Below are positions 56,814 through 63,965 of a stretch of DNA of 64,000 nt, piece after piece. The DNA is from a virus. Below the pieces are notes generated by a model, which worked only from the letters and a program-made list of their open reading frames with translations, was not told the DNA's origin and did not search any database. The DNA lies in IMG/VR virus record IMGVR_UViG_3300030102_003270, positions 21,686 through 85,685 of that record. One strand, written 5' to 3'. Both the position numbers and the translations under genes were made by a program. How positions within the stretch are numbered: the stretch's first letter is position 1; every line of letters starts with the position of its first letter.

Positions 56814-58677
56814 ATGCCCCACCTGCACAAGCCGGATTATCATTAAAATTATCATTATCATCATCAGTGACTTGTGTTAAGTCAATACTGTTCAGTGATT
56901 GCATCATCTTGTCATACGTCTTCTTATCCGTTGCCTCAAATGGTGGCTGTGGATATGCATTCTCATCATATGGGAAACAAGATAGTCCGTTGTAGAAGTG
57001 TCTATTCAACCACATCCACTTACCAACCTCATCCCACTTACCATCTGGAATATAGACGGTAGCAGATACATTATGCGTATTTTGACCATTGCTATGTCCG
57101 GGTGAAACCCATCGAATAGAAGCATCCTTCACTCTCTCAAGGAAAGCGAAAACATCCTCATCCTTGCTAGTGGTTGCTCCTATTGGTGCTTTTTGTGGTA
57201 GAGCAATACAATACCCATTGGGATTGAATTGGTCTTTCTCCATCAATTCTGGGTGATTCTCGTTAAGATAAACCGATATAGGCTCATCATCATTCACCCT
57301 TATTCTTCTGATGTAATATGGTGAATGCCATGCATGAATACCGCTTGACGTTCCCAATACACAAGAAGCAGTGCCAGAAGGCTTTATGCAAGTTAATCTT
57401 GCAGCCCTTTGGACACCAATCAAGTCTGCCACTCTAGCATTTTCTCTCTTGGCAACGAATACCGCACCTGTAACGTCTAGATTAGCAACCTTGTTACTTG
57501 CTAGTCCTGTCATTGAAACGCCTAGTAATGCATCCTTCTCCGTTGTTTCCTTCCATATATCCCTAAGATAGTGGAAGTCCGTGTATGAGGCTTGTAGTGT
57601 CCCTAAGAAAGATGCTGCCTTCACTCTATCATTCAAGTCATCTTGGTCTACGACATTAGAGACATTGCACTCAGTTAGATTGCAGAATTGATATGGCCTC
57701 AATGCTATCTCACAACAAGGGTTAGTTCCCCAATCCTTGTCATTTGTGAAATATAGTCCCGGTTCCCCGGTTCCTCCATCCTCTATTCTCTTCCATAGTT
57801 TGAAGAAAACATCCTCATCTATCTTATGCCTCAAAATGACTGCTGAGTTATTCGCTCTCATTCTTTGTGCATTACCATCCCAAAATGGCCCTGCTTTACA
57901 ATTAATCATCTCATCATCATCAATGCTGAATAGACTAATCATTGCTGCTCTACGAATACCACCAGACAATACCGCATCTGCTATGTGGCACATTATGTCA
58001 TGGCACTCAAGAGTAGTCAAATTAGTTCCATTCTCCTTGTTCTGAAGAATTCCCTCAATGATACTGATACAAGTTCTAAGAGGTGCTGGACCGGGTGCTT
58101 TACCACCACTAGTCTTCAACCTAGAGCCTTTTGGCCTAATATCATCATAGATGAATCTAGGTGTTTGAGTCAAATCTCCTGTGTAAGACCTAAACAATTC
58201 CTTGATTGCATCAGCCCAACCCATGATAGAATCCTCTATCACTATCTTTCTCTTTCTGTTGGGATTAGGATGCTGAATTGGAGGCAATTGCCTCACATGA
58301 TGCTTTTGAACGGAGAAACCTACTCCTGTTCCACCTAACAATAGGAACATTGCCTCATTGAAGCAACGTACATCATTGATAGGCATGTATGCACAATTGT
58401 ATATTCTGTTAGGGGATATCTCAATCGGCTTACCTGCGAAATGCATTGACCTCATCGAAGGCAATATCTTTCTAGGTATGACGTAATCAGCATATACATC
58501 CTCTATCTCTTGAAGGAAGTCTTCACCTAGATGCTTAAACTTCTCAATATGCATATCCATATTTCTTTGGCATAGTTCCAACCATGTCTCCTTCCTATTC
58601 TGTTCTGGCATATACTTTGCATACTTCATATATACCGTTATATCACTTAATATCTCTCTTGCTTTACTCTCTTGCAT
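56803..58677 (-). CDS. nrdJ: Class II (adenosylcobalamin) ribonucleotide reductase
   Basis: 624 aa from ATG 58677. 'RIYNCAYMPI' and 'LLLGGTGVGFSVQKHHV' match the monomeric class II type (L. leichmannii RTPR-like). 'NPCCEIALRPYQFCNLTE' carries the active-site Cys and Glu, and the C-terminus 'ACAGGACEI' has the redox Cys pair. No radical-bearing small subunit is encoded, in line with B12 use. It supplies dNTPs for replication, and a glutaredoxin-like gene lies about 2 kb upstream in the operon. Confidence 0.9.
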   Translation of the reverse strand: MQESKAREILSDITVYMKYAKYMPEQNRKETWLELCQRNMDMHIEKFKHLGEDFLQEIEDVYADYVIPRKILPSMRSMHFAGKPIEISPNRIYNCAYMPINDVRCFNEAMFLLLGGTGVGFSVQKHHVRQLPPIQHPNPNRKRKIVIEDSIMGWADAIKELFRSYTGDLTQTPRFIYDDIRPKGSRLKTSGGKAPGPAPLRTCISIIEGILQNKENGTNLTTLECHDIMCHIADAVLSGGIRRAAMISLFSIDDDEMINCKAGPFWDGNAQRMRANNSAVILRHKIDEDVFFKLWKRIEDGGTGEPGLYFTNDKDWGTNPCCEIALRPYQFCNLTECNVSNVVDQDDLNDRVKAASFLGTLQASYTDFHYLRDIWKETTEKDALLGVSMTGLASNKVANLDVTGAVFVAKRENARVADLIGVQRAARLTCIKPSGTASCVLGTSSGIHAWHSPYYIRRIRVNDDEPISVYLNENHPELMEKDQFNPNGYCIALPQKAPIGATTSKDEDVFAFLERVKDASIRWVSPGHSNGQNTHNVSATVYIPDGKWDEVGKWMWLNRHFYNGLSCFPYDENAYPQPPFEATDKKTYDKMMQSLNSIDLTQVTDDDNDNFNDNPACAGGACEI

Positions 58678-58679
58678 AA

Positions 58680-59063
58680 TTAACACTTCACTTGTTTACT
58701 GTATGGCATCTCACTTAGATTAGAAAACGCTGCCACCCATTCTCCTTCCTTTTTTATAGCCCATTGTTTTTCGACCAAGACCTCCCAATCTGGGAAAGTC
58801 TCGTAGGCTTTTTCACCGTATTTTTGAAGCATTTCCTCAAAGTCGGTGAACGTCTGTCCGTCATGGATTACTCGCATCGAACCATCACATATTATGATTG
58901 CCTTCTTACTGAATCCTAATACATAACCAACAGGGTAAAAGTCTGCTCTAACGACATCCCAATCCCTGTAAGTTTTTACTTCTCTAACTTGCCAACCGAA
59001 GATATTGAAAAGTGCTTCAAATTGGCCTTTATCTATAAAATTAATATTGTCTTTCAAATCCAA
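58680..59063 (-). CDS. Unknown protein
   Basis: 127 aa from a TTG start that follows GGAGGTTATGGT; no ATG fits. Mixed alpha/beta with several Trp. It ends two bases before the reductase start. No family recognised. Confidence 0.6.
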   Translation of the reverse strand: MDLKDNINFIDKGQFEALFNIFGWQVREVKTYRDWDVVRADFYPVGYVLGFSKKAIIICDGSMRVIHDGQTFTDFEEMLQKYGEKAYETFPDWEVLVEKQWAIKKEGEWVAAFSNLSEMPYSKQVKC

Positions 59064-59137
59064 ACCATAACCTCCAATGGTGGAGAGATAGGTGGACGAG
59101 AGGCTACGCCCACACTATCTCAAAACTGTGTAACGGT
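59064..59137 (-). other. Short gap with a small inverted repeat
   Basis: 74 bases without an ORF between the Gly-Gly-Leu protein and the next gene. CTCCA/TGGAG can pair near the ribosome site of the 127-aa gene. I see no promoter. Confidence 0.3.
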
Positions 59138-59347
59138 TCAAAGACCGCCAACAACAGCAGGGATTAACTCAACGTTCTCAACGCTATCCCAGTTAACCTC
59201 AGAAATCTGCTCTCTTGAGGTTAGTTCAGAATCAATAACCACCCAATGTGTTGGATGGTCGTTTATCTGCTCAATCACATCAGTATGGGAAATTCCCACT
59301 AACTCAGTGTGTCCTGTCTCATTTATTATTATCAATGTCAAACTCAT
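59138..59347 (-). CDS. Ubiquitin-like beta-grasp protein ending Gly-Gly-Leu
   Basis: 69 aa, with AGGAGG upstream of ATG 59347. The layout is that of ThiS/MoaD/SAMP: a first strand 'SLTLIIIN', a helix after 'GISHTDVIEQIN', a strand 'HWVVIDSELTSREQ', and a last strand 'NVELIPAVVGGL'. ThiS-type proteins end '.VEII.AV.GG'; here one Leu follows the Gly-Gly (67-68). The extra residue would have to be removed before activation, a job the JAMM enzyme at 51.5 kb could do. With the E1-like enzyme at 52.3 kb this forms a candidate conjugation or sulfur-transfer system. Confidence 0.68.
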   Translation of the reverse strand: MSLTLIIINETGHTELVGISHTDVIEQINDHPTHWVVIDSELTSREQISEVNWDSVENVELIPAVVGGL

Positions 59348-59385
59348 TTCATTATCCTCCTAATTCATTTCTTTGTCTCAATTTC

Positions 59386-59604
59386 TTAATTAACTTGTCG
59401 CCTAGCCTCTATTAGACGACCAGTTAGTATGTTGATTGTCTCTTCATACTTCATTACTAGGGCTTGCAAATTGTTAACATTCCCTACTAGTCCTTGATAA
59501 CCAGCACTAACTTGTTGTAACTGCTCGGTCAATTCATCTACTTTTGCCCCCAAGGTGACAACTTCTTCCTCTAACTGTTTTTTGGTCATTTCTTTCTTAC
59601 TCAT
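59386..59604 (-). CDS. Small coiled-coil protein
   Basis: 72 aa, strong heptad pattern across almost the whole length ('EEEVVTLGAKVDELTEQLQQV', then 'LQALVMKYEETINILTGRL'). GGGGTTGATATA precedes ATG. Perhaps a homodimeric structural or regulatory helix; no family. Confidence 0.6.
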   Translation of the reverse strand: MSKKEMTKKQLEEEVVTLGAKVDELTEQLQQVSAGYQGLVGNVNNLQALVMKYEETINILTGRLIEARRQVN

Positions 59605-59608
59605 TATA

Positions 59609-60811
59609 TCAACCCCATTTCTTTTTCTTTAGTTTGCTTATCTCAGTGCTTGCATCAGCCTTTGTTATATGGTCTATATCTCCTTCAAACCCCAAACGAA
59701 TCAAATAGTTCTTTTGCCTCTCGGTTGCTGGAACATCTTCTCTCTTCTCAGAAGACAATACTTCCCATAGTTTCTTTGCTTGCTTCTCACTTAGAGACTC
59801 ACCTTTTATCATCCTACTTTTCATATCCGATAAGAATCTTTCTTCCCATGAATCTTTGCCCTGCTCCGGTATGAAGGGAGCAACCCCATAGTAATCACAG
59901 GCAGAAACGAAAGTAGGCTGATGGTTTATGTCTTGGACAGTGGCTACGAGTTTTTTCTTTCTTTCTATCGCAGCAACCTTTCTAGCCCGAACTTTTTCGT
60001 CGTTATTTTTCAGTTGTTCTAGTCTAGACTCCAAGAAATCGTCCTCTTTTTTAATCTGCTCATTTGCTTTTTCCAATGTAAAATAAAACATCAGTAAATC
60101 ATTATACAGATTTTGATTAGGATAACCCTTGGTGTTTATCTGAGCCTTTGGATTGTTCGGGTGATTCCAACGCCATACTATCGAGGCCATCTTATAGAAA
60201 GGCTCACCATATTTTCCTTCGCTTCTCTTTCTGATGAAGGTCTTATCACGATACATTCTATATGTCGAATCATAGTATCTTCCATTTGTTCTGACATTCA
60301 CTCTCAAATCCATATCCTTGACCTCGTTGAACATCCTTGTGAACTCATCACCATGCATCTTCCACCAAGCATCTTTCTTCAGTGCCTCAACCCTAACTTC
60401 AATCCATTCCTCAATCATCTCATCCGTGATTTGGTCATCGGATAGACCAGTTTCCTCACGTATGGCACGTAGAATAAGATAGGAGTTTATGTGGTCTGAA
60501 CCAACTGATTCCCTAACATCAGTCTCAGTATTGTGTATCTCAAAGTGATATACAATATTGTGACCGCATAGGCACTTGTATGGATGCTTAGTTACCCATG
60601 TGGGCATTGCACCCAATGAATCCCACCATACTTTGCCTGTTGCTATCCACTCATGTTTAGCGTCATCATAGTTATCCGCCTTGGATAGAGAAACCATTCT
60701 TCTCTTCAGTTCTCTATCCCATCTTCCATTACCTAGCGACCTTTTTGCACTAGGCGTTTCTTGTCTTTCCATTGTTAATTCTATTGCTTCTCTTGGTATT
60801 TCCATTTTCAT
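59609..60811 (-). CDS. Zinc-finger protein with C-terminal 'TERQ' domain
   Basis: 400 aa. 'YKCLCGHNIVYHFEIHNTET' near 90 is a motif known in many tailed-virus proteins, with 'VGSDHI' completing a Cys/His site. A central coiled coil (about 265-300) and a C-terminal 'ATERQKNYLIRLGFEGDID' followed by 'TKADASTEISKL' unit, found in various DNA-related proteins, follow. Role unknown, probably nucleic-acid linked. Confidence 0.6.
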   Translation of the reverse strand: MKMEIPREAIELTMERQETPSAKRSLGNGRWDRELKRRMVSLSKADNYDDAKHEWIATGKVWWDSLGAMPTWVTKHPYKCLCGHNIVYHFEIHNTETDVRESVGSDHINSYLILRAIREETGLSDDQITDEMIEEWIEVRVEALKKDAWWKMHGDEFTRMFNEVKDMDLRVNVRTNGRYYDSTYRMYRDKTFIRKRSEGKYGEPFYKMASIVWRWNHPNNPKAQINTKGYPNQNLYNDLLMFYFTLEKANEQIKKEDDFLESRLEQLKNNDEKVRARKVAAIERKKKLVATVQDINHQPTFVSACDYYGVAPFIPEQGKDSWEERFLSDMKSRMIKGESLSEKQAKKLWEVLSSEKREDVPATERQKNYLIRLGFEGDIDHITKADASTEISKLKKKKWG

Positions 60812-61072
60812 TCACTCTTCTTCATTCATATCATTATTCATATACATTAAAATTTCTTGCAGTCCTATTGCTACAACCTTGTAATGTAGCCTTCCATTCA
60901 GCATACCTAGTTCCTTTACCAAGGAAGGTGCTGATTTAACTGCTAAAGCATCAAAGAAATCTGGTTCCTCATGATGCCATTTTGTTGTCCAATCCAGACC
61001 CTTTGACTCTACTATGCTATGTAATTGCCTACATGGTAGACATCTTTTCTTACTCAGTATTATGTGTGTCAT
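60812..61072 (-). CDS. Glutaredoxin/thioredoxin-like protein
   Basis: 86 aa. 'ILSKKRCLPCRQLHSIVESKG' has the CxxC redox motif at the start of helix 1, and 'VKSAPSLV' the cis-Pro loop. Length is typical for glutaredoxins. It probably reduces the viral ribonucleotide reductase. Confidence 0.78.
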   Translation of the reverse strand: MTHIILSKKRCLPCRQLHSIVESKGLDWTTKWHHEEPDFFDALAVKSAPSLVKELGMLNGRLHYKVVAIGLQEILMYMNNDMNEEE

Positions 61073-61281
61073 CCTAATAAACTCCTTATTGTGTGGTATT
61101 CCATTTCTATTGCTTCGCTTTTACTCTCAGCAACATGATAACGTCCACATGAACTGCATAAGAATGTTTGCAGGTTCTTATTCGGCTGATTGCGAACTGC
61201 TGCTTTAGCCTGTTCTTTGGTATAGCCAATCTTACGCTTGCCATTACGACTCACGCATCTATCGTTGAAATAATTAGACAT
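61069..61281 (-). CDS. Small basic zinc-binding protein
   Basis: 70 aa from ATG 61281 after GGAGTGATTTA. 'CVSRNGKRKIGYTKEQA' and 'FLCSSCGRYHV' carry three Cys and a His; basic. Small proteins of this kind are widespread in tailed viruses. Function unknown. Confidence 0.62.
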   Translation of the reverse strand: MSNYFNDRCVSRNGKRKIGYTKEQAKAAVRNQPNKNLQTFLCSSCGRYHVAESKSEAIEMEYHTIRSLLG

Positions 61282-61285
61282 TAAA

Positions 61286-61540
61286 TCACTCCATCTTCTC
61301 ATACATTCTTTGCTCAGTCAAATGCGCTGTTAGCAAATCATCTATCTTATCATATAGAGACTCGGCACATCCACCTATCGTCTTTCGATATAGGCTCAAC
61401 CAAATCTGATGCTTCTGATTGAGAACCACCTTTGGCAAGTCATTGTCTCCAATCGTTATGATGATTGGAGGTAACTCATCGTCGTTCACCAATTTGAACT
61501 CAATCTCTCTCTTTATCGCTTCATGTTGTTCTACTCTCAT
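61286..61540 (-). CDS. Unknown small protein
   Basis: 84 aa, alpha/beta ('PPIIITIGDNDLPKVVLN' strands, helical end). One base separates it from the preceding gene. No motif recognised. Confidence 0.6.
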   Translation of the reverse strand: MRVEQHEAIKREIEFKLVNDDELPPIIITIGDNDLPKVVLNQKHQIWLSLYRKTIGGCAESLYDKIDDLLTAHLTEQRMYEKME

Positions 61541-61918
61541 TCAAGCACTCCCCTTGTTCTTTGCTAACTCCTCTTGGAGTTTCTTCTCGTTATCGAGATG
61601 TTCTATGCTTTGTGTTATCTCATTGTCTAGGTTTCTCATTCTGAGTTTAGCAGCGTCAACGACTTGCTTCTCAGACAATACAGCCCACTTCGGTAGTTCC
61701 TTCCATACTATCTTCAGAACAAGTTCCCTTGAGATACTCTCAACCTTTCCATCCTTGTCCCTAATCGTCAAGAAACTTCCTGCAAGTGGAGTATTGACGT
61801 AATACATCTCTCCCTCCAACACCTGCACACTATCTAGGTAATCCTTTGACTCCTTATACTTGTCAAGTGAATACCACACTTTCATCATCATTCTATTTTC
61901 TTTCTTCCAACTTTTCAT
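61541..61918 (-). CDS. Unknown protein
   Basis: 125 aa, GAAGTGATAAA before ATG. N-terminal beta segment ('GEMYYVNTPLAGSFLTI') and a C-terminal charged helix. No family recognised. Confidence 0.62.
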   Translation of the reverse strand: MKSWKKENRMMMKVWYSLDKYKESKDYLDSVQVLEGEMYYVNTPLAGSFLTIRDKDGKVESISRELVLKIVWKELPKWAVLSEKQVVDAAKLRMRNLDNEITQSIEHLDNEKKLQEELAKNKGSA

Positions 61919-61922
61919 TTTA

Positions 61923-62039
61923 TCACTTCTTCAATCCTTTGAACCATTCTTCCATTACACAATCGCATGGTTCTGGTATATATTCTGCGACTGCTATTTG
62001 TTTCATTATCACTCCATTAACACATTTATTGCATTTCAT
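61923..62039 (-). CDS. 38-aa cysteine-rich micro-ORF
   Basis: ATG 62039 follows AGTGATTTGG and overlaps the preceding gene by 14 bases. Cys at 3, 6, 24 and 26 (rough spacing 'CNKC'...'CDC') could bind one zinc. An in-frame ATG at 62006 after GGAGTGATA would give 27 aa. It lies in a gap otherwise without a gene. Confidence 0.52.
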   Translation of the reverse strand: MKCNKCVNGVIMKQIAVAEYIPEPCDCVMEEWFKGLKK

Positions 62040-62478
62040 CCAAATCACTTCTTATTTTTATTAACTCATTATTTAATTTCAATAACTGCCGTTGTATCTT
62101 ATCATGATACTCCGGGCCTTTGTCGTATAGGGACTCGGTTATCTTAGAATTCAAGTCCCTCATCATGTTGAAGTTTGAATCCAACACGTCTTGCTTCTGT
62201 TTGATTTTATCCATCTTCTCATTAGTCATCCGATTATAGTCGAACAACTTGGTTATCTTCTTCTCTATCTGTTCCCATTTGTAAGTGTAAAGTTCCTCAA
62301 CAAACTTACGCATGTTCTCTTGCTTACCCGTTATTCTAACAGGACTTGATGCTGGTCTAACTCTCTTTGATTCATGTTCTGGGCAAAGTTTCCTTTGTGA
62401 TGTGTTCGTTCTAACACCAAAGGTTCTATTGCATCTATGTCCATCTTCCATTATGAATTGGCAATGTCTGTAAGGCAT
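62026..62478 (-). CDS. Zinc-finger plus coiled-coil protein
   Basis: 150 aa. Cys/His set at 6, 16, 32 and 35 ('CQF', 'GHRCNRTFG', 'KLCPEH') forms an N-terminal zinc finger, followed by a basic segment and a long coiled coil (70-148). Such proteins often dimerise and bind nucleic acids. No family recognised. Confidence 0.63.
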   Translation of the reverse strand: MPYRHCQFIMEDGHRCNRTFGVRTNTSQRKLCPEHESKRVRPASSPVRITGKQENMRKFVEELYTYKWEQIEKKITKLFDYNRMTNEKMDKIKQKQDVLDSNFNMMRDLNSKITESLYDKGPEYHDKIQRQLLKLNNELIKIRSDLDEMQ

Positions 62479-62479
62479 A

Positions 62480-63004
62480 CTATCTGCTCCTCATTTTCGC
62501 TATATGATTTTTGGGCCACCAATCTGGTTCCTTAGTCTTCCAAGAGGCAAACCACCATTTATCGTGAATGTAATACTGTCTGTATTTCTCAACTACGTCC
62601 ATTTCGTCAAAGCCATCCAACTGTCTACAATTCATGTTGTCTGATATTGCCACTGCAAACTCAGTCAAGCCCAAGTCTGGAAGATAGTCTATCAGTAACT
62701 CAATCTCCGAGTGAAACAGGTTGAGACTCTTCTCCACTTGATGTGTCTTTCCATATCGAATGGTGTATTCTTGGCACAATGCATATGCATGAGTGAATAG
62801 CCATTCCATGTTCTGCTTGCTATGCCTCGCCCAAATAGTGCAAGGATGATAGGCAAACGACTTTCGATACGGGGCATTGAATCCCCTTAGAATCAAACAG
62901 GTAGAAATCATCTGCAACGTTTCAGTTGCCATCTTGATTACGTGCTTGTCTATCATCATCTGTGCTGCTGTTATCGGGCATTTGTCTACTACGAATATAT
63001 TCAT
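62480..63004 (-). CDS. Conserved tailed-virus protein of unknown function
   Basis: 174 aa. 'MNIFVVDKCPITAAQMMIDKHVIKM' (start), 'HPCTIWARHS.QNMEWL' and 'EYTIRYGKTHQVEK' match a family common in marine tailed viruses. It carries conserved His, Lys, Cys and Tyr residues that look catalytic, but I know no proven activity. It lies directly downstream of the tRNA. Confidence 0.68.
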   Translation of the reverse strand: MNIFVVDKCPITAAQMMIDKHVIKMATETLQMISTCLILRGFNAPYRKSFAYHPCTIWARHSKQNMEWLFTHAYALCQEYTIRYGKTHQVEKSLNLFHSEIELLIDYLPDLGLTEFAVAISDNMNCRQLDGFDEMDVVEKYRQYYIHDKWWFASWKTKEPDWWPKNHIAKMRSR

Positions 63005-63027
63005 TGTTATTTCTCCTATTTATTGAG

Positions 63028-63114
63028 TGGTTGCGAGAGTGGGATTTGAACCCACGAAGCACTACGCACCGAATCTTAAGTCCGGCCCCTTTGACCATAC
63101 TTGGGAATCTCGCA
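63028..63114 (-). tRNA. tRNA-Leu (UAA)
   Basis: 87 nt including an encoded CCA. The acceptor stem TGCGAGA/TCTCGCA is perfect. The anticodon stem CCGGA/TTCGG encloses loop CTTAAGA with anticodon TAA (63076-63078). The T arm GTGGG-TTCAAAT-CCCAC is canonical, the variable arm is long as in leucine tRNAs, and the D-loop has its GG. No intron. It may help translate Leu UUA codons, common in this A/T-rich genome. Confidence 0.93.
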
Positions 63115-63320
63115 TTGTAATAGAGAGAGGAAAACACAACCCGTCCACCTAAACGGGAACAGGTAGGAGGTATGCAAACGTAGCCATGATTGCTTTTGTG
63201 TTTATTATCCCTGTAAAACCTCTCTCTTTCGAGTGTGAATATGTAGGAAAACATTACTATTGCCTAAAGGATAAGGAAGGAGGTGTAATGTTTTTACTCG
63301 GCAAACCTACATTATGCATA
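63115..63320 (-). ncRNA. Structured non-coding region upstream of the tRNA
   Basis: 206 bases without a supported ORF. AGAGAGAGG (63122-63130) pairs with CCTCTCTCT (63219-63227). ATGTAGG (63241-63247) pairs with CCTACAT (63306-63312), enclosing the perfect AAAACATTAC/GTAATGTTTT stem (63248-63257 with 63285-63294). In the leftward transcript this lies between the stop of the 164-aa gene and the tRNA. It could be a processing signal for tRNA release, a terminator/promoter, or a small RNA. Confidence 0.5.
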
Positions 63321-63815
63321 TCAACATTCTTTCATGCTGATTAAAAGTAGTATCAAGTAACCAATCAAGTCTTTGATTACGTCTTCATCAGACTCTATAT
63401 TAGAGTTACCTTGAACTAATCTATTTAATTTATCATCAATTCTAACTTTCAACTGCTCATCTTTAGCAGCCTTTGAAAAGATACGAATTGGTTCTAATGC
63501 CGAATCCCCATACTGGTCATTCTTCAACAATAGGAAGTCACGAATCTCATTAATAGTCTGAACTATCTTCATTTGTGAATCTTCTTCTTTAGGCATATTA
63601 TCATCTTTAATGTCTTTTATTGTTGAAGCAGTGTTTGGGGTAGCACTCTTATACCTCCTCTCAATGACTCCTTTTCTTCTTAAATATTGCGTTTTGTTTC
63701 TTACGTTGACCATGTTTTTACCTTTCATCTTCTTGGCAATTTCCTTAATGGTCAAACCTTCATTCCATAATCTTACTAGTTTTGCTTCTTCTTTCTTTGT
63801 CCATGTTTTGTTCAT
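63321..63815 (-). CDS. SANT-like HTH plus DUF1599 protein
   Basis: 164 aa, AAAAAGGTGACAAA before ATG. Residues 1-50 ('TWTKKEEAKLVRLWNEGLTI') form a SANT/Myb-like helix-turn-helix. Residues about 90-162 ('KNDQYGDSALEPIRIFSKA', 'VRIDDKLNRLVQG', 'DLIGYLILLL') match DUF1599/Nmad1, a domain tied to nucleotide modification in viruses. The fusion suggests a DNA-bound regulator or modification factor. Confidence 0.72.
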   Translation of the reverse strand: MNKTWTKKEEAKLVRLWNEGLTIKEIAKKMKGKNMVNVRNKTQYLRRKGVIERRYKSATPNTASTIKDIKDDNMPKEEDSQMKIVQTINEIRDFLLLKNDQYGDSALEPIRIFSKAAKDEQLKVRIDDKLNRLVQGNSNIESDEDVIKDLIGYLILLLISMKEC

Positions 63816-63819
63816 TTTG

Positions 63820-63960
63820 TCACCTTTTTGTTAATCTTCTAATGTCAGAGATTCTTTCCACTATTTTTCCAACCCAATGTGGAACTGAGAGTTTGCCAGT
63901 TTGACCGACAGATATACACAATACTTGCTCAGTTTCATTTGACATTCTCATTTCTCTCAT
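63820..63960 (-). CDS. 46-aa small protein
   Basis: ATG 63960 follows GGGTGGAA. 'QVLCISVGQTGKLSVPHWVG' then a basic helical end. Its TGA lies in the ribosome site of the SANT/DUF1599 gene, indicating coupling. The frame stays open to the window edge, so the true start may lie further right. Confidence 0.52.
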   Translation of the reverse strand: MREMRMSNETEQVLCISVGQTGKLSVPHWVGKIVERISDIRRLTKR

Positions 63961-63965
63961 TTCCA

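Noticed and set aside
62922-63254. 110-codon leftward frame over the tRNA and reductase-side gap
   Set aside because: It runs through the tRNA-Leu and the start of the next gene in another frame; no ribosome site.
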